Positions 1-9,048 of a DNA stretch of 21,404 bases are shown in pieces (the first letter of the stretch is position 1; each line of letters begins with the position of its first letter). This stretch comes from a virus, in the IMG/VR virus record IMGVR_UViG_3300046011_001449, positions 1 through 21,404 of that record; one strand, given 5' to 3'. The notes below the pieces were generated by a model, which was not told the origin of the DNA, did not search any database, and saw only the letters and a program-made list of their open reading frames with translations. The translations under genes were made by a program, and so were the position numbers.

Positions 1-231
1 GAAAGAGAAGTCTATTCCCAAGATGGCAGCGAGGGAGAAGCTGAATTTGGCGGAAGTTTTACCGAACGCTGGGGATGGTATCAATCCTTTATCACAATTA
101 GCCGAGAACTTAAAATTAGAATTTCAGACGTTGGAAAAGAACCTCTTTTTGAATCACTCACGTTATTATCTTACCTAATTGATGAGAGCAAAGAGGAAGC
201 ACGTAGAATAAAACAAACACAACAGAAATGA
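1..231 (+). CDS. WGWY-motif phage protein, C-terminal part (5' end outside window)
   Basis: The reading frame is open from the first base and ends at TGA 229-231, giving the last 76 residues of a protein whose start lies to the left. It contains the tryptophan-rich stretch ERWGWYQSF followed by a mostly helical, charged end (ESLTLLSYLIDESKEEARRIK). Small proteins with a WGWY motif followed by a helical tail are familiar from Bacteroidota phage tail modules, upstream of tail genes, where tail assembly chaperones usually sit. That role is an inference. The stop overlaps the next start as ATGA, so the two are probably translationally coupled. Confidence 0.7.
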   Translation, partial: EREVYSQDGSEGEAEFGGSFTERWGWYQSFITISRELKIRISDVGKEPLFESLTLLSYLIDESKEEARRIKQTQQK

Positions 232-689
232 ACCAATATTACACTTGTTTAAACTTCATCCGAGATAGCATAAAAGGCGCGCCATTCGTTAACACGATCA
301 CGCAGGGAACAGATATAATCGATAACGTCAAAAAGAATATATTTCCACTTGCACATATTAATATTTTAAACGCATCGGCACCCGGACAAAGCAATACTTT
401 TACGTTTGAGATTGCGGTCCTAGATATTCGAAACGTGTCAAAGGTAAAATCAAATAATAAGTTTCTGGGGAACGATAATGAGATTGACAATTTGAACACT
501 TGCCACGCCATTATAAATTATGCATTAACCAAAATGCAGTTAAGTAGAAATCAGTTTGATATTGAAATCGAAAACGTTTCAGATTTAACTCCGATCCTTT
601 TAGAATTTACAAATATGTTGGATGGATGGAAAGTAGATTTAACGCTTTCAATTCCGAACAACGCAATGAGTGTTTGTTGTGAAGATTGA
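228..689 (+). CDS. Tail terminator/completion-like protein
   Basis: A 153-residue protein starting at ATG 228 in an ATGA overlap with the previous stop. It starts with MNQYYTCLNFIRDSI and then alternates predicted strands and helices (FPLAHINI, TFTFEIAVLDI, a helix with NTCHAIINYAL, and the ending GWKVDLTLSIPN). This pattern, namely a short N-terminal helix, a beta core with FPLAHI and a final strand with a WxxxLxLxxPN-type motif, recurs in Bacteroidota phage proteins placed between a chaperone-like gene and a gp10-like gene. Size and position match tail terminator proteins that cap the tail tube. The role is inferred from layout and fold pattern; no catalytic motif is expected or seen. Confidence 0.55.
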   Translation: MNQYYTCLNFIRDSIKGAPFVNTITQGTDIIDNVKKNIFPLAHINILNASAPGQSNTFTFEIAVLDIRNVSKVKSNNKFLGNDNEIDNLNTCHAIINYALTKMQLSRNQFDIEIENVSDLTPILLEFTNMLDGWKVDLTLSIPNNAMSVCCED

Positions 690-1224
690 GAACGTACAAG
701 CAGCGTTAAACGAGTTCGGAAAACTTGTTATTGATCGAGCGAAGTCTAACTTAAAGAAAGGAGGCAAATACGGTTCACACAATACAAGTAACAAGTTGAC
801 CAACTCGTTAAGGTTTGAAACAAAGGAAAGTGCTAGAAGTATTGCTTTTGATTTTTACGCTGAGGATTATTGGAAGTTTTTAGACCAAGGAGTTAAGGGT
901 AAAATTTCAAGCGCACTAGCACCAAACTCAGATTTTAAATTTGGTAGCGGAACTGGAAAAAAAGGCGGGTTACGTGCTGCCATCGATAAATGGGTTGTAA
1001 GGAAAGGATTGGCAGGAACGAGGGGAAAGGATGGTAAATTTATTACAAGGAAGCAAATGGTTTCTAAAATAAGCCGAAGTATATACTTAAAGGGTACACC
1101 CGAAACAAAGTTTTTTACAGAAGCCTTTGAAACTACGTACAAAAGTTTAGATGAAAATATAGTTGAAAAATACGGTTTGGATTTAGAAACGTTTTTGAAA
1201 TTCACGTTAAAAGAAATAAAATAA
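670..1224 (+). CDS. HK97 gp10-like head-tail/tail completion protein
   Basis: A 184-residue protein with no in-frame ATG near its beginning; GTG 670 and GTG 679 are both possible starts, overlapping the previous gene by 20 or 11 nt. The longer form is given. Features typical of HK97 gp10-like neck proteins are visible: an N-terminal helix (VQAALNEFGKLVIDRAKSNL), a 'GSHNTSNKLTNSLRFE' turn-strand, then AEDYWKFLDQGVKG, which matches the Y-x-x-[FY]-x-[DE]-x-G signature of the family. The C-terminal half is basic and helical. The likely role is joining the connector to the tail terminator. The gene ends in a TAATG overlap with the next one. Confidence 0.65.
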   Translation: MFVVKIENVQAALNEFGKLVIDRAKSNLKKGGKYGSHNTSNKLTNSLRFETKESARSIAFDFYAEDYWKFLDQGVKGKISSALAPNSDFKFGSGTGKKGGLRAAIDKWVVRKGLAGTRGKDGKFITRKQMVSKISRSIYLKGTPETKFFTEAFETTYKSLDENIVEKYGLDLETFLKFTLKEIK

Positions 1225-2309
1225 TGAAAGTAATATTTGTTCGAAGTCCTTATAAAATTCTAGTTGATGAAGCTACGCAGGTTTATACTAAATGCGTGGT
1301 TGATATAATTGACCCTGCTGGAGTGCTACCAAATAAAACCGTAACACTAGAAAAGCAAATACCTGATACAGTTAATCGGGATTGCTGGTTTAATATTTCG
1401 CCTTACATAAAAGACGAAATAGAAAACATCGCACCGAGTGCAATTACGCCAACGGATGAAGACGCAAATATGTGGCGCAAGGTTGAAGTTACAACGTATT
1501 GGAAAGTAGATATAAACGATGAATGGACAGAGTTAGAAGTACAAGAGTTTGTTGCAGTAAATGGGTACAACAATTATCAAGGTGGTTACAATCAATCAAT
1601 CACTTCGGATGTTGTTTTATTAACCAATCCTGATGTAAAAATTTACCGCTCCGATAATAACCAATATTTTAATTTACTGATTGATTTTACAACTGGAACT
1701 TATGATTTAATTTACAGATATAGAAATTTTGCGGGTACAACGATTGAAAATGTAGTTGTTATTGGTAGTGGTTATGAAAGTGGAATTTATATGTACAAAG
1801 TTCCTTATCGAACTGCAACTGCTGGACTTGAAAACGGTAATACTGTACAGGTTAGATACAATACTTCAGGAAGTGTACCTGCACAACCTTTTATTTACTT
1901 CTTAAATGGAGACGATTGCCTTTACACACCGATTAAATGCGCGTTTATAAACTCAAAAGGTGGGTGGCAATACCTAACATTCTTTAAAGCACGAACCGAC
2001 AGCTACGAAGTAAAGAGCAAAGGTTTTAATTTATTAGCTGATGCGGTTGATTATAACCCATTAAGAGGGCAACGCAAAGAATTTAATTTTGATTTAAAGC
2101 AAAGTGTTAAATTGAATACGGGTTGGGTAGATGAAAACACAATCGAGTTACTTGTAGAGTTAATGACTAGCGAAACTATTTTACTAGATAACGAGCCAGC
2201 AACACTAAAAGACAAATCTTTACAAAAGAAAACAAGGTTGAAAGATAAAATGATTAATTACGAAATGAATTTTGAGTACTCGTTTAACTTAATAAACGAT
2301 GTAGACTAA
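1224..2309 (+). CDS. Phage tail-tip/baseplate structural protein
   Basis: A 361-residue protein starting in a TAATG overlap and stopping in another. It is beta-rich with few charged helices. Near the N terminus is a section on substitution of a polypeptide bound to proline-rich strands (FVRSPYKI, CWFNISPYIKDEI), and residues around 240-270 carry the motif INSKGGWQYLTFF, typical of Bacteroidota phage virion proteins in which an N-x-x-G-x-W-x-x-L-x-F strand precedes a long beta domain. It lies between the neck proteins and a 798-residue tail protein, as expected for a distal-tail or baseplate component. I do not recognise a more specific family, and function beyond virion structure is inferred. 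Confidence 0.5.
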   Translation: MKVIFVRSPYKILVDEATQVYTKCVVDIIDPAGVLPNKTVTLEKQIPDTVNRDCWFNISPYIKDEIENIAPSAITPTDEDANMWRKVEVTTYWKVDINDEWTELEVQEFVAVNGYNNYQGGYNQSITSDVVLLTNPDVKIYRSDNNQYFNLLIDFTTGTYDLIYRYRNFAGTTIENVVVIGSGYESGIYMYKVPYRTATAGLENGNTVQVRYNTSGSVPAQPFIYFLNGDDCLYTPIKCAFINSKGGWQYLTFFKARTDSYEVKSKGFNLLADAVDYNPLRGQRKEFNFDLKQSVKLNTGWVDENTIELLVELMTSETILLDNEPATLKDKSLQKKTRLKDKMINYEMNFEYSFNLINDVD

Positions 2310-4705
2310 TGGTAGGAATTTACATTTATATCGATGAATTAATTGACGATGTACTCACGCCAATTTCAAGACGAATAGAATTATTTGCTGATGAAACAAT
2401 TACTATCACATCATCAATTCAGAATTTCAACGATTTAGGAAAAATATTTACAGACTACTCCAAATCGTTTACAGTACCAGCGAGTGCGGTTAATAATAAA
2501 ATCTTTTCGCATTGGTATGAAAATTCAGTTAGTGATGGTTTTGACCAAAGAAAAAAATACTTTGGTAGAATAGAGATTGACGATATACCTTTTCGGTTTG
2601 GCAAATTTCAGTTAGAGAAAGCCGACAAAAAAGATAATATGATTGAAAGCTATACTATCAATTTTACAGGCAATTTAACGCAACTAAAAGACAGTTTCAA
2701 AGATGACAAGTTAAATAGTTTAGATTATAGTCAATTAAACTTTAATTACACTCAAGCAAATGTTAGTATTATTTTAAACGGAGTTGTAGGTATTTCTGAA
2801 AACCTTGCATTCCCTTTAATTGGAAGTGATAGGCGTTTTGAGTGTGGAACTGGCAGCGGTTCAGATATTACAACAACAGCAGGAACTATTGATGCAAGAG
2901 ATTTATTTCCTGCTATTCCAGTTTACAAAATATTTAATTTTATTCAAACAAGATATAACCTTACTTTTAGCGGTGTATTTTTAGAAAGTATATTGTTTAA
3001 AAAACTATGGTTATATTTAAAAAATGCGGAAAAGTTTACTGCTAAAACAGAACCTTTAAAAATTAATTTTACCTCAAGAGATTCTGACTTTAACAACACT
3101 ACAAGGGGTTATTTAGACTTGACGACTGATGAATTAATTTTTAGATTTAATGATTTACCACCAGCAAATCCTTTTGCCAATGTTAGACTTGAATCTTGGA
3201 TTAAAATATTTCCGACAGACTCTAGTATTCAATACACAGTTGAAATTTATGATAATGATATTCTTTACTTAACCTATGAAAATCTTTTTGGAAATACTGA
3301 CCAATGTTATTTCTCAAAATTACGAGTAGATGAAGCTAAAGTAAATGGAGAATATCCTTTACATAAATTTTCTTTTAAAATAGTATCAAATTTACCGATG
3401 ACTTTTACGTCAACTATTCAGTATAAAAGAAATTACAATATACCTCCTCTTACTGCTTTTACAGATATGTTTGGTAGTTCAAGCGCACAAACAACAACAA
3501 CAAAATTAAACATACAAAATTACGTTCCAGACATTACAATAGAAGCTTTTATAATAGGAATTATGAAAGCGCACAATTTAATGATTATTCCATTAAGCGA
3601 AACATCTTTTGAGTTTGTTACAATGGATGTTTATTTTGAGCGTGGTACAATTTTAGATTTAACAGAATATTGCGGTACAGATCAAGAACAAATTAGTAAA
3701 CCGAAAATATTTAAGTCAATTAAATTTGCTTATGAAAAGTCAGAAAACATACTTAATAATGCTTTTCGTGGATTGTTCAACCGAGAATATGGAGATTTAA
3801 ATTACACAAACGAAAATATTACAAGTACTGAAGTTTACGATGTAAAATTACCATTTGAGGATATACTTTACGAGCGTTACATTCCACCAATTACAAGCGG
3901 AACGACTGTAACAAATTTTGTAACTGCTACGCTATGGAATAAAGACCAACAACCTTATACTCCTAAACCAGTATTGATGTACTTAAATAGCCGAGTTCCT
4001 TTATTAATAGATGGAGTAAATACACCAATTAAATACGACTTTGGCGGCACACTTTTTAATTTACCTAATTATAGGTTATTTACAAATGAAATATCAATAG
4101 GAGCAACCGATCAAGCCTATTTATACTCTTTAAATTTTGGCGATGAGTTTGGAGTGGTAAATACTGACCTAGCACCGCCAAAGGGTTTATTTACTACTTA
4201 TTATTCAAAATATGTGGAAAATCTGTACAATATTAGAACTCGAAAAGTAACGGTAAAAGCGATGCTAAATACTTTAATTGTAAATAGCATTCAGTTATAC
4301 GATAGAATTATTTTAAAAAATAAACGATATACGATTAACACGATGACCGTTGATTTAACGACAAAGGAAACAACCTTTGAATTGTTAAGCGATTTTAGAC
4401 AGTTTAGCGATGTAAATTTAGGGCTTCGTAATACAAACATTCAAAATTTAGTTATAGACAATACAGCGCAAGAAATAGAGGTGCAAGTATTTTTAAATGA
4501 TAACGATTTTTGGGAATCAAAAGCCGCAGCTGGTTTTCTAGGGGGAACTTATTCAAGCGGTGGCAACGTTTACAAAGATGGACTTTTAAATGTTTCAGTT
4601 CCAGCAAATACAACTGGCGTTAATCGAACTGACAATGTATTATTAGACTACTTTAAAGGCGCATCATCAATACAAATTTCAATACCAGTATTACAAAATG
4701 CTTAA
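2309..4705 (+). CDS. Large tail-tip/baseplate hub-like protein
   Basis: A 798-residue protein starting at ATG 2309 inside TAATG. The N terminus has a characteristic strand pattern (RIELFADETITITSSIQNF) followed by FTDYSKSFTVPAS and YFGRIEIDD, a pattern I associate with Bacteroidota phage tail proteins in which an N-terminal beta domain precedes a hub-like region. The middle has KIFNFIQTRYNLTFSG and later MKAHNLMIIPL, matching helix-strand units found in hub-like proteins. The C-terminal part (SIQLYDRIILKNKRYTINTM) resembles the repeated 'd.iiingkrY.I' strand of baseplate hub barrels. Placement next to the tape measure gene supports a role at the tail tip. No peptidase motif was seen. Confidence 0.5.
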   Translation: MVGIYIYIDELIDDVLTPISRRIELFADETITITSSIQNFNDLGKIFTDYSKSFTVPASAVNNKIFSHWYENSVSDGFDQRKKYFGRIEIDDIPFRFGKFQLEKADKKDNMIESYTINFTGNLTQLKDSFKDDKLNSLDYSQLNFNYTQANVSIILNGVVGISENLAFPLIGSDRRFECGTGSGSDITTTAGTIDARDLFPAIPVYKIFNFIQTRYNLTFSGVFLESILFKKLWLYLKNAEKFTAKTEPLKINFTSRDSDFNNTTRGYLDLTTDELIFRFNDLPPANPFANVRLESWIKIFPTDSSIQYTVEIYDNDILYLTYENLFGNTDQCYFSKLRVDEAKVNGEYPLHKFSFKIVSNLPMTFTSTIQYKRNYNIPPLTAFTDMFGSSSAQTTTTKLNIQNYVPDITIEAFIIGIMKAHNLMIIPLSETSFEFVTMDVYFERGTILDLTEYCGTDQEQISKPKIFKSIKFAYEKSENILNNAFRGLFNREYGDLNYTNENITSTEVYDVKLPFEDILYERYIPPITSGTTVTNFVTATLWNKDQQPYTPKPVLMYLNSRVPLLIDGVNTPIKYDFGGTLFNLPNYRLFTNEISIGATDQAYLYSLNFGDEFGVVNTDLAPPKGLFTTYYSKYVENLYNIRTRKVTVKAMLNTLIVNSIQLYDRIILKNKRYTINTMTVDLTTKETTFELLSDFRQFSDVNLGLRNTNIQNLVIDNTAQEIEVQVFLNDNDFWESKAAAGFLGGTYSSGGNVYKDGLLNVSVPANTTGVNRTDNVLLDYFKGASSIQISIPVLQNA

Positions 4706-4832
4706 TCAAATACTAGAAATGCTACAAATAGCAGAGGACTATAAAGGCAACGAGATAATCGAAACCGCAAAGGGAAAATATCAATATACAAATAACTGGG
4801 AATTATTTAAAAAAGCAGCGAAATGGCAATAG
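4698..4832 (+). CDS. Small hypothetical protein between hub and tape measure genes
   Basis: A 44-residue ORF, starting MLNQILEMLQIAEDYKGN and ending WELFKKAAKWQ. Its ATG lies 8 nt inside the end of the preceding gene and its TAG overlaps the start of the tape measure gene by 10 nt, so it exactly bridges the two. The compact, overlapping arrangement and the amphipathic helical sequence make it likely to be translated. Small proteins directly before a tape measure can be chaperones, but nothing in the sequence proves this. Confidence 0.5.
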   Translation: MLNQILEMLQIAEDYKGNEIIETAKGKYQYTNNWELFKKAAKWQ

Positions 4833-6829
4833 AGAAAGTAATTGATATAAAAGTACAAGGCAACGCGGATGAGGCGGTTGGTTCATTACGTTCGCAATTA
4901 AGAGCAGCGCAGGCGGATGTAGCTGCATTATCTGAAAAGTTTGGAGTTACGTCGCAACAAGCAGTCGAGGCAGCTAAAAAAGCGGGAGAATTAAAAGATA
5001 GGATTGGCGATGCAAAAGCGTTAACAGATGCGTTTAACCCCGATGCGAAGTTTAAGGCGTTGAGCAGTTCCCTAGCAGGAGTTGCTGGTGGATTTGCTGC
5101 GGTGCAAGGTGGGATGGCTTTGTTTGGTGCGCAATCGGAGGAAGTTGAAAAGACACTTTTGAAAGTTCAAGCCGCAATGGCACTATCGCAAGGTTTACAA
5201 GCTATTGGAGAGAGTGTTGATAGTTTCAAACAATTAAGCGCAGTAATTCAAAGCACTACAACTTTTAAAAAATTAGATACTTTAGCAACCGCAGCGGCAA
5301 CGGTAGCGCAAAGATTATTTTCTAGCGCAGTAACTACAACCGCAGTATCATTTAACGCTTTAAAAACCGCTATTGTTAGTACTGGTATAGGTGCTTTAGT
5401 AGTTGGACTTGGTTATTTAGTAGCGAAAATGAATGAAAGTTCAGATGCAACTGAAGAATTGACTGATAAGCAAAAAGGACTTAACAGACAATTAGAATAC
5501 GGTAAAGAATTAGCCGATTTTAACGCCAAAGGAATAGATTATAATACTCAAATTGAATTAGCTGCGGCAAAACAAAGAGGCGCAAGTGATAAGGAGCTAA
5601 CACAAATTAAACTTGATGGCGTTAATGCTAGAAGAAATGCCAATTATGAAGAAATTAAATCTATTGCAGCCACTCAAAAAGAGGGTTATAATTTAACAAA
5701 AGAACAAAATAAAAGAATACAAGAATTAACGGCAGAAAATTTAGATTTAGAAAGGAAAGGCAGATTAGAAATTGCCAATTTTAATGCAGAACAAGCTGAA
5801 AAAGAAAGAGAAGCCGAAAAGAAAAGCGGTGAGGAAAAAACAGCAAATACAGAAAAAAATAAAAAAGAAGAAGCCGCTGCATTAAAAGCAATAGCGGATA
5901 AAAAATTGGCTGATGATATGAAGTCAGCACAAGATGCAATTAACATATTAAATACATTAAGCCAAAATAATGAAACTCCAGCAGAAAAAGCGGAGCGAGA
6001 ATATAAAGATAGAAAAGCAGTTTTAGAGGCTAACAATTTATCGACTGAAGAATTAACAAGGCAACATTTAAAAAATTTAGCAAATATTGAACTTGATATA
6101 GCCGCTAAAAAAATTGAAAAAGAAGATTCTGAATTTCTAAGATTACAAGAGTTAACACTTGAAAAAGATGATTATGATAAGCTAGTTTTAACTCAAAAAT
6201 ATGAATCTGAATATTTAGCGGCAGAGGGTAATGCTGAATTGCAAAAGCAACTTAAAATAAAATTAGATAAGGATATTATAGCAGTAGATGTAGCGACTGC
6301 CGCAACACAAGATGAAATAGAAAAGAAAAAACAACAAGCTAGACAGGTTGCCCTTTCGGCTTATTCATCATCACTAAAAACAGCTGCAAGTTTATTGGGA
6401 GAAAGCACAGATGCTGGTAAGGCAGCGGCAATAGCAGCTACAACAATAGATACTATTCAGTCGGGAGTTTCGGCTTTTAAAGGAATGGTGAGCGCAGTGC
6501 CTGGACCTGTTGGTATTGCGTTAGGGGCAGTTGCGGCAGCTGGTGCATTAGCTTCTGGTTACGCATCGGTTAAAAAGATTTTAGCAGTTAAAACTCCTAA
6601 AGGTGGCGGAGGTGGAGGCGGAGGTGCAGCACCAACAATGAGCGGTGGCGGTGCAGCAGGTGGAGCAGCACCACAATTCAACGTAGTAGGTAATAGCGGA
6701 GTTAATCAATTAGCAAACGTGATGAGCACTCAACAACAAACACCTGTTAAGGCTTACGTAGTTCCGAGCGATGTTACAACGGGGCAATCACTAGACCGCA
6801 ACATCATACGAAATGCGAGTTTAGGATAA
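4823..6829 (+). CDS. Tape measure protein
   Basis: A 668-residue protein that sets tail length and is threaded through the tail tube. It begins MAIEKVIDIKVQGNADEAVGS, the usual strand followed by long helices of tape measure proteins. Hydrophobic helices lie near residues 75-100 (SSLAGVAGGFAAVQGGMALF) and 187-203 (GIGALVVGLGYLVAKM). Residues about 220-500 are a long, highly charged coiled-coil rich in K and E. Then comes an Ala/Gly-rich hydrophobic region (VPGPVGIALGAVAAAGALASG) and a glycine run at about 593-600, before a polar C terminus. Using about 0.15 nm per residue, a tail near 100 nm is predicted. Minus-strand open frames inside it are by-products of its biased codon use. Confidence 0.88.
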   Translation: MAIEKVIDIKVQGNADEAVGSLRSQLRAAQADVAALSEKFGVTSQQAVEAAKKAGELKDRIGDAKALTDAFNPDAKFKALSSSLAGVAGGFAAVQGGMALFGAQSEEVEKTLLKVQAAMALSQGLQAIGESVDSFKQLSAVIQSTTTFKKLDTLATAAATVAQRLFSSAVTTTAVSFNALKTAIVSTGIGALVVGLGYLVAKMNESSDATEELTDKQKGLNRQLEYGKELADFNAKGIDYNTQIELAAAKQRGASDKELTQIKLDGVNARRNANYEEIKSIAATQKEGYNLTKEQNKRIQELTAENLDLERKGRLEIANFNAEQAEKEREAEKKSGEEKTANTEKNKKEEAAALKAIADKKLADDMKSAQDAINILNTLSQNNETPAEKAEREYKDRKAVLEANNLSTEELTRQHLKNLANIELDIAAKKIEKEDSEFLRLQELTLEKDDYDKLVLTQKYESEYLAAEGNAELQKQLKIKLDKDIIAVDVATAATQDEIEKKKQQARQVALSAYSSSLKTAASLLGESTDAGKAAAIAATTIDTIQSGVSAFKGMVSAVPGPVGIALGAVAAAGALASGYASVKKILAVKTPKGGGGGGGGAAPTMSGGGAAGGAAPQFNVVGNSGVNQLANVMSTQQQTPVKAYVVPSDVTTGQSLDRNIIRNASLG

Positions 6830-6867
6830 AAGTTTATAACAAAATAATTAAATTCAGTCTTAAAGAT

Positions 6868-7959
6868 ATGCAAACTTACAAAGTGGTTTTAAACGAAAAT
6901 GATGAAAGCGGAATTTACGCAATTTCTTTAGTGGATGATCCAGCCACAAAGGAGTTATTTATATCACTTTCAGCAGAGCAAACCGATATACAACTTGCAA
7001 CGGTAAACGAGGAAAAGAGGATAGTAGTTGGAGCGGTTTTAATTCCAAACCAACTAATAATGAGAAACGATCCCGATGGAGGGGAGCCTTTTAACATTAT
7101 GTTCGAGGCAGAAACAATAAAAGAAATCCACGAAAAGTTTATTAAAAACGGATTTCAAAACAATTCAACTATCGAACACGATGGGAAATTTATAGAAGAT
7201 GTAACCTTTACAGAAACGTGGATAAAGGAGGATGACGTACACGATAAGTCGGTTTTATACGGATTTAAGCACCCGATTGGAACTTTGTACGGGATGCAGA
7301 AAATAAACAATGACGAGGTTTGGAATGACTATATAAAAACTGGAAAAGTGAAAGGCTTTTCAATCGATGGTACAAAATTCGGATTAGAGAAAATTAATTT
7401 AAATACTAACTATATGAATCTAGAAGCGATTGCAAATGCAATTAAAGAGGGGTTTGCTGCGATAAAATTATCGAGCGATAACCCAGCACCCGAAGTGGTG
7501 GATGTAAAATTGGCACAAATGAAACTTAGCGATGGAGTTACAGTTTTAGAAGCGGCAAGTTTTGAAGCTGGTCAAGAAGTAAACATCGTAGCTGAAGATG
7601 GCACGACTACTCCTGCTCCAGTTGGCGAACACGAATTGGAAGATGGCAACATCTTAATAATTACAGAAGCGGGAATTATCGCTGAAATCAGAGTTAAAGA
7701 AATGGAAGCTGAAGAAGTGGAAATGAGTAACGATGGAAAATTTGAGGCGTTAATCAAAACAATCGTAATGAATTTGTCTAGCGAAGTGGCTAAGCAAATG
7801 AACGATCTTAAAGTTGAATTGAAAGCGGAAATTTCAGAGGCAAAAGAAATTCAATTAAGCGCAAGCACAAAAGCAAAACCAGAAGTTAAAGATGCAAAAC
7901 CTTTCGAGGCAATGACAGCTTTGGAACGACACAGAGAAATCAAAAAACAATTAAAATAA
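6868..7959 (+). CDS. XkdF-like prohead protease with C-terminal scaffold-like region
   Basis: A 363-residue protein. Residues 48-175 match the XkdF-type phage serine protease pattern: RIVVGAVLIPN, then FNIMFEAETIKEI, EHDGKFIEDV (His104), ESWI-like TETWIKED, GFKHPIGTLYG and KGFSIDG (Ser165). His104 and Ser165 are the likely catalytic pair. Residues 180-363 are acidic to mixed-charge, low in aromatics and helical at the end (SSEVAKQMNDLKVELKAEI), as in scaffolding domains that are fused to or encoded within protease genes. It lies 19 nt before the capsid gene, which fits head maturation: the protease cuts scaffold during assembly. The fusion reading is inference; the protease domain is well supported. 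Confidence 0.82.
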   Translation: MQTYKVVLNENDESGIYAISLVDDPATKELFISLSAEQTDIQLATVNEEKRIVVGAVLIPNQLIMRNDPDGGEPFNIMFEAETIKEIHEKFIKNGFQNNSTIEHDGKFIEDVTFTETWIKEDDVHDKSVLYGFKHPIGTLYGMQKINNDEVWNDYIKTGKVKGFSIDGTKFGLEKINLNTNYMNLEAIANAIKEGFAAIKLSSDNPAPEVVDVKLAQMKLSDGVTVLEAASFEAGQEVNIVAEDGTTTPAPVGEHELEDGNILIITEAGIIAEIRVKEMEAEEVEMSNDGKFEALIKTIVMNLSSEVAKQMNDLKVELKAEISEAKEIQLSASTKAKPEVKDAKPFEAMTALERHREIKKQLK

Positions 7960-7978
7960 CAACTAAAAACTAAAAAAA

Positions 7979-8998
7979 ATGGCAATAAGCTATACACCAG
8001 TAGACATTAGAGGGGTTGCAGTAGAACCAATCCTTGAGGAAGTATTATTCGCAAATAAAACTATTAGCGATGGATACGTAACATTTAACGACAACATCAA
8101 AGCCGGTACAATCTTTACAGAGGCTGGAGTTGACGTAACTGCACAACTATACACAGGTAGTGCTTTGAGTTCAAGCGGAAGTATTAACATTACAGACCGT
8201 ACAATTACACCTACAAAACTAGAGTACAAGCAAACATTCTTACAAGAGGCTTTACGTTCATCTAGATTTAACCGTTCAATGAATCCGGGAGCGTTCAACA
8301 TTGAATCAAGCGAGTTCGCTTCAACTGTTTTGGCAATGGTTGGACCAAACGTTTCACAAGATGCAGAAAACATTTTTTGGGGTGGTATTACAAGCGGAAC
8401 AAAAACTGCAATCGCTGCATTAACTCCGGGATCTGCACAAGGTTCGATGACTGCTGCAACACAAACTGCGGTTGCTGCTTTAACTGCTGGACTTGTTGAT
8501 GGAGTATTTGCAAAAGTACTTTATGATAACGCTGCAATTGGTGGTTATATCAAAGTAACTGGAACAACTGTAACTGCTGCGAACATCGCTGCGGAAGTTG
8601 GTAAAATCTTTGCTGCAATACCAGCGGAAAACTTACTCGATACAGTTTCTCCAACAGTTATCTATTGCCCACGTTCTTGGAAGCAATTATGCTACAACGC
8701 TAACAATGCGGTTGGTGCTGCTCAACAAATCAACTTTGTAATAACTGGAGATAACTTTAACAATTCTCAAGTGTTTTACAACGGAATTGAATTGTTGTTC
8801 GTTCCTGCTCCAAATGCTTTGATGGCTTACGCTCAAAGAAAAGCGGCAGTATCTTGGAATACAGATTTACTTGACGATGTAAACAGATTTGAAGTAGGTA
8901 AATTGGTTAACGATGGCGATGTTCAATTTGTACGTTCAATCTACACATTGGCAGCGAATGTAGGTCAAGCTACAAAAGGAGTACTTTACGGAGGATAA
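7979..8998 (+). CDS. Major capsid protein (HK97-fold, predicted)
   Basis: A 339-residue protein preceded by an A-rich leader (aactaaaaactaaaaaaa) that is typical of well-translated Bacteroidota genes. It begins MAISYTPVDIRGVAVEPILEE, has an E-loop-like beta section (FNDNIKAGTIFTEAGVDVTAQ), the stretch RTITPTKLEYKQTFLQEALR, a spine-helix region and a P-domain with TVIYCPRSWKQLCYNANN, and a final strand region (GIELLFVPAPNALMAYAQRKAAVSWNTDLLDD). Position directly after the protease/scaffold gene and before a terminator is decisive. An internal repeat lies at residues 141-151 and 161-171 (TKTAIAALTPG, TQTAVAALTAG). Confidence 0.85.
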   Translation: MAISYTPVDIRGVAVEPILEEVLFANKTISDGYVTFNDNIKAGTIFTEAGVDVTAQLYTGSALSSSGSINITDRTITPTKLEYKQTFLQEALRSSRFNRSMNPGAFNIESSEFASTVLAMVGPNVSQDAENIFWGGITSGTKTAIAALTPGSAQGSMTAATQTAVAALTAGLVDGVFAKVLYDNAAIGGYIKVTGTTVTAANIAAEVGKIFAAIPAENLLDTVSPTVIYCPRSWKQLCYNANNAVGAAQQINFVITGDNFNNSQVFYNGIELLFVPAPNALMAYAQRKAAVSWNTDLLDDVNRFEVGKLVNDGDVQFVRSIYTLAANVGQATKGVLYGG

Positions 8999-9007
8999 GA
9001 AGTAACT

Positions 9008-9030
9008 AAGGGGGATTAGTTTCCCCCTTT
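9008..9030 (+). terminator. Intrinsic terminator after the capsid gene
   Basis: An 8-bp perfect stem, AAGGGGGA (9008-9015) with TCCCCCTT (9022-9029), closes a 6-nt loop and is followed by a T-rich stretch. It lies 10 bases after the capsid stop codon. It probably lets only part of transcription through, so capsid mRNA is enriched. Confidence 0.8.
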
Positions 9031-9048
9031 ATTTTAAATAAAAATATT

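Noticed and set aside
1-700. Programmed frameshift of tail assembly chaperone genes before the tape measure
   Set aside because: No slippery heptamer was noticed at the 228-231 overlap, the second frame has its own ATG, and the tape measure is several genes away.
5686-6036. Minus-strand open frame of 116 codons within the tape measure gene
   Set aside because: It is the mirror of a Lys/Glu/Ala-rich coiled coil and reads as Ser/Phe/Ala-rich nonsense. The same holds for the minus-strand frames inside the capsid, portal and spanin genes.
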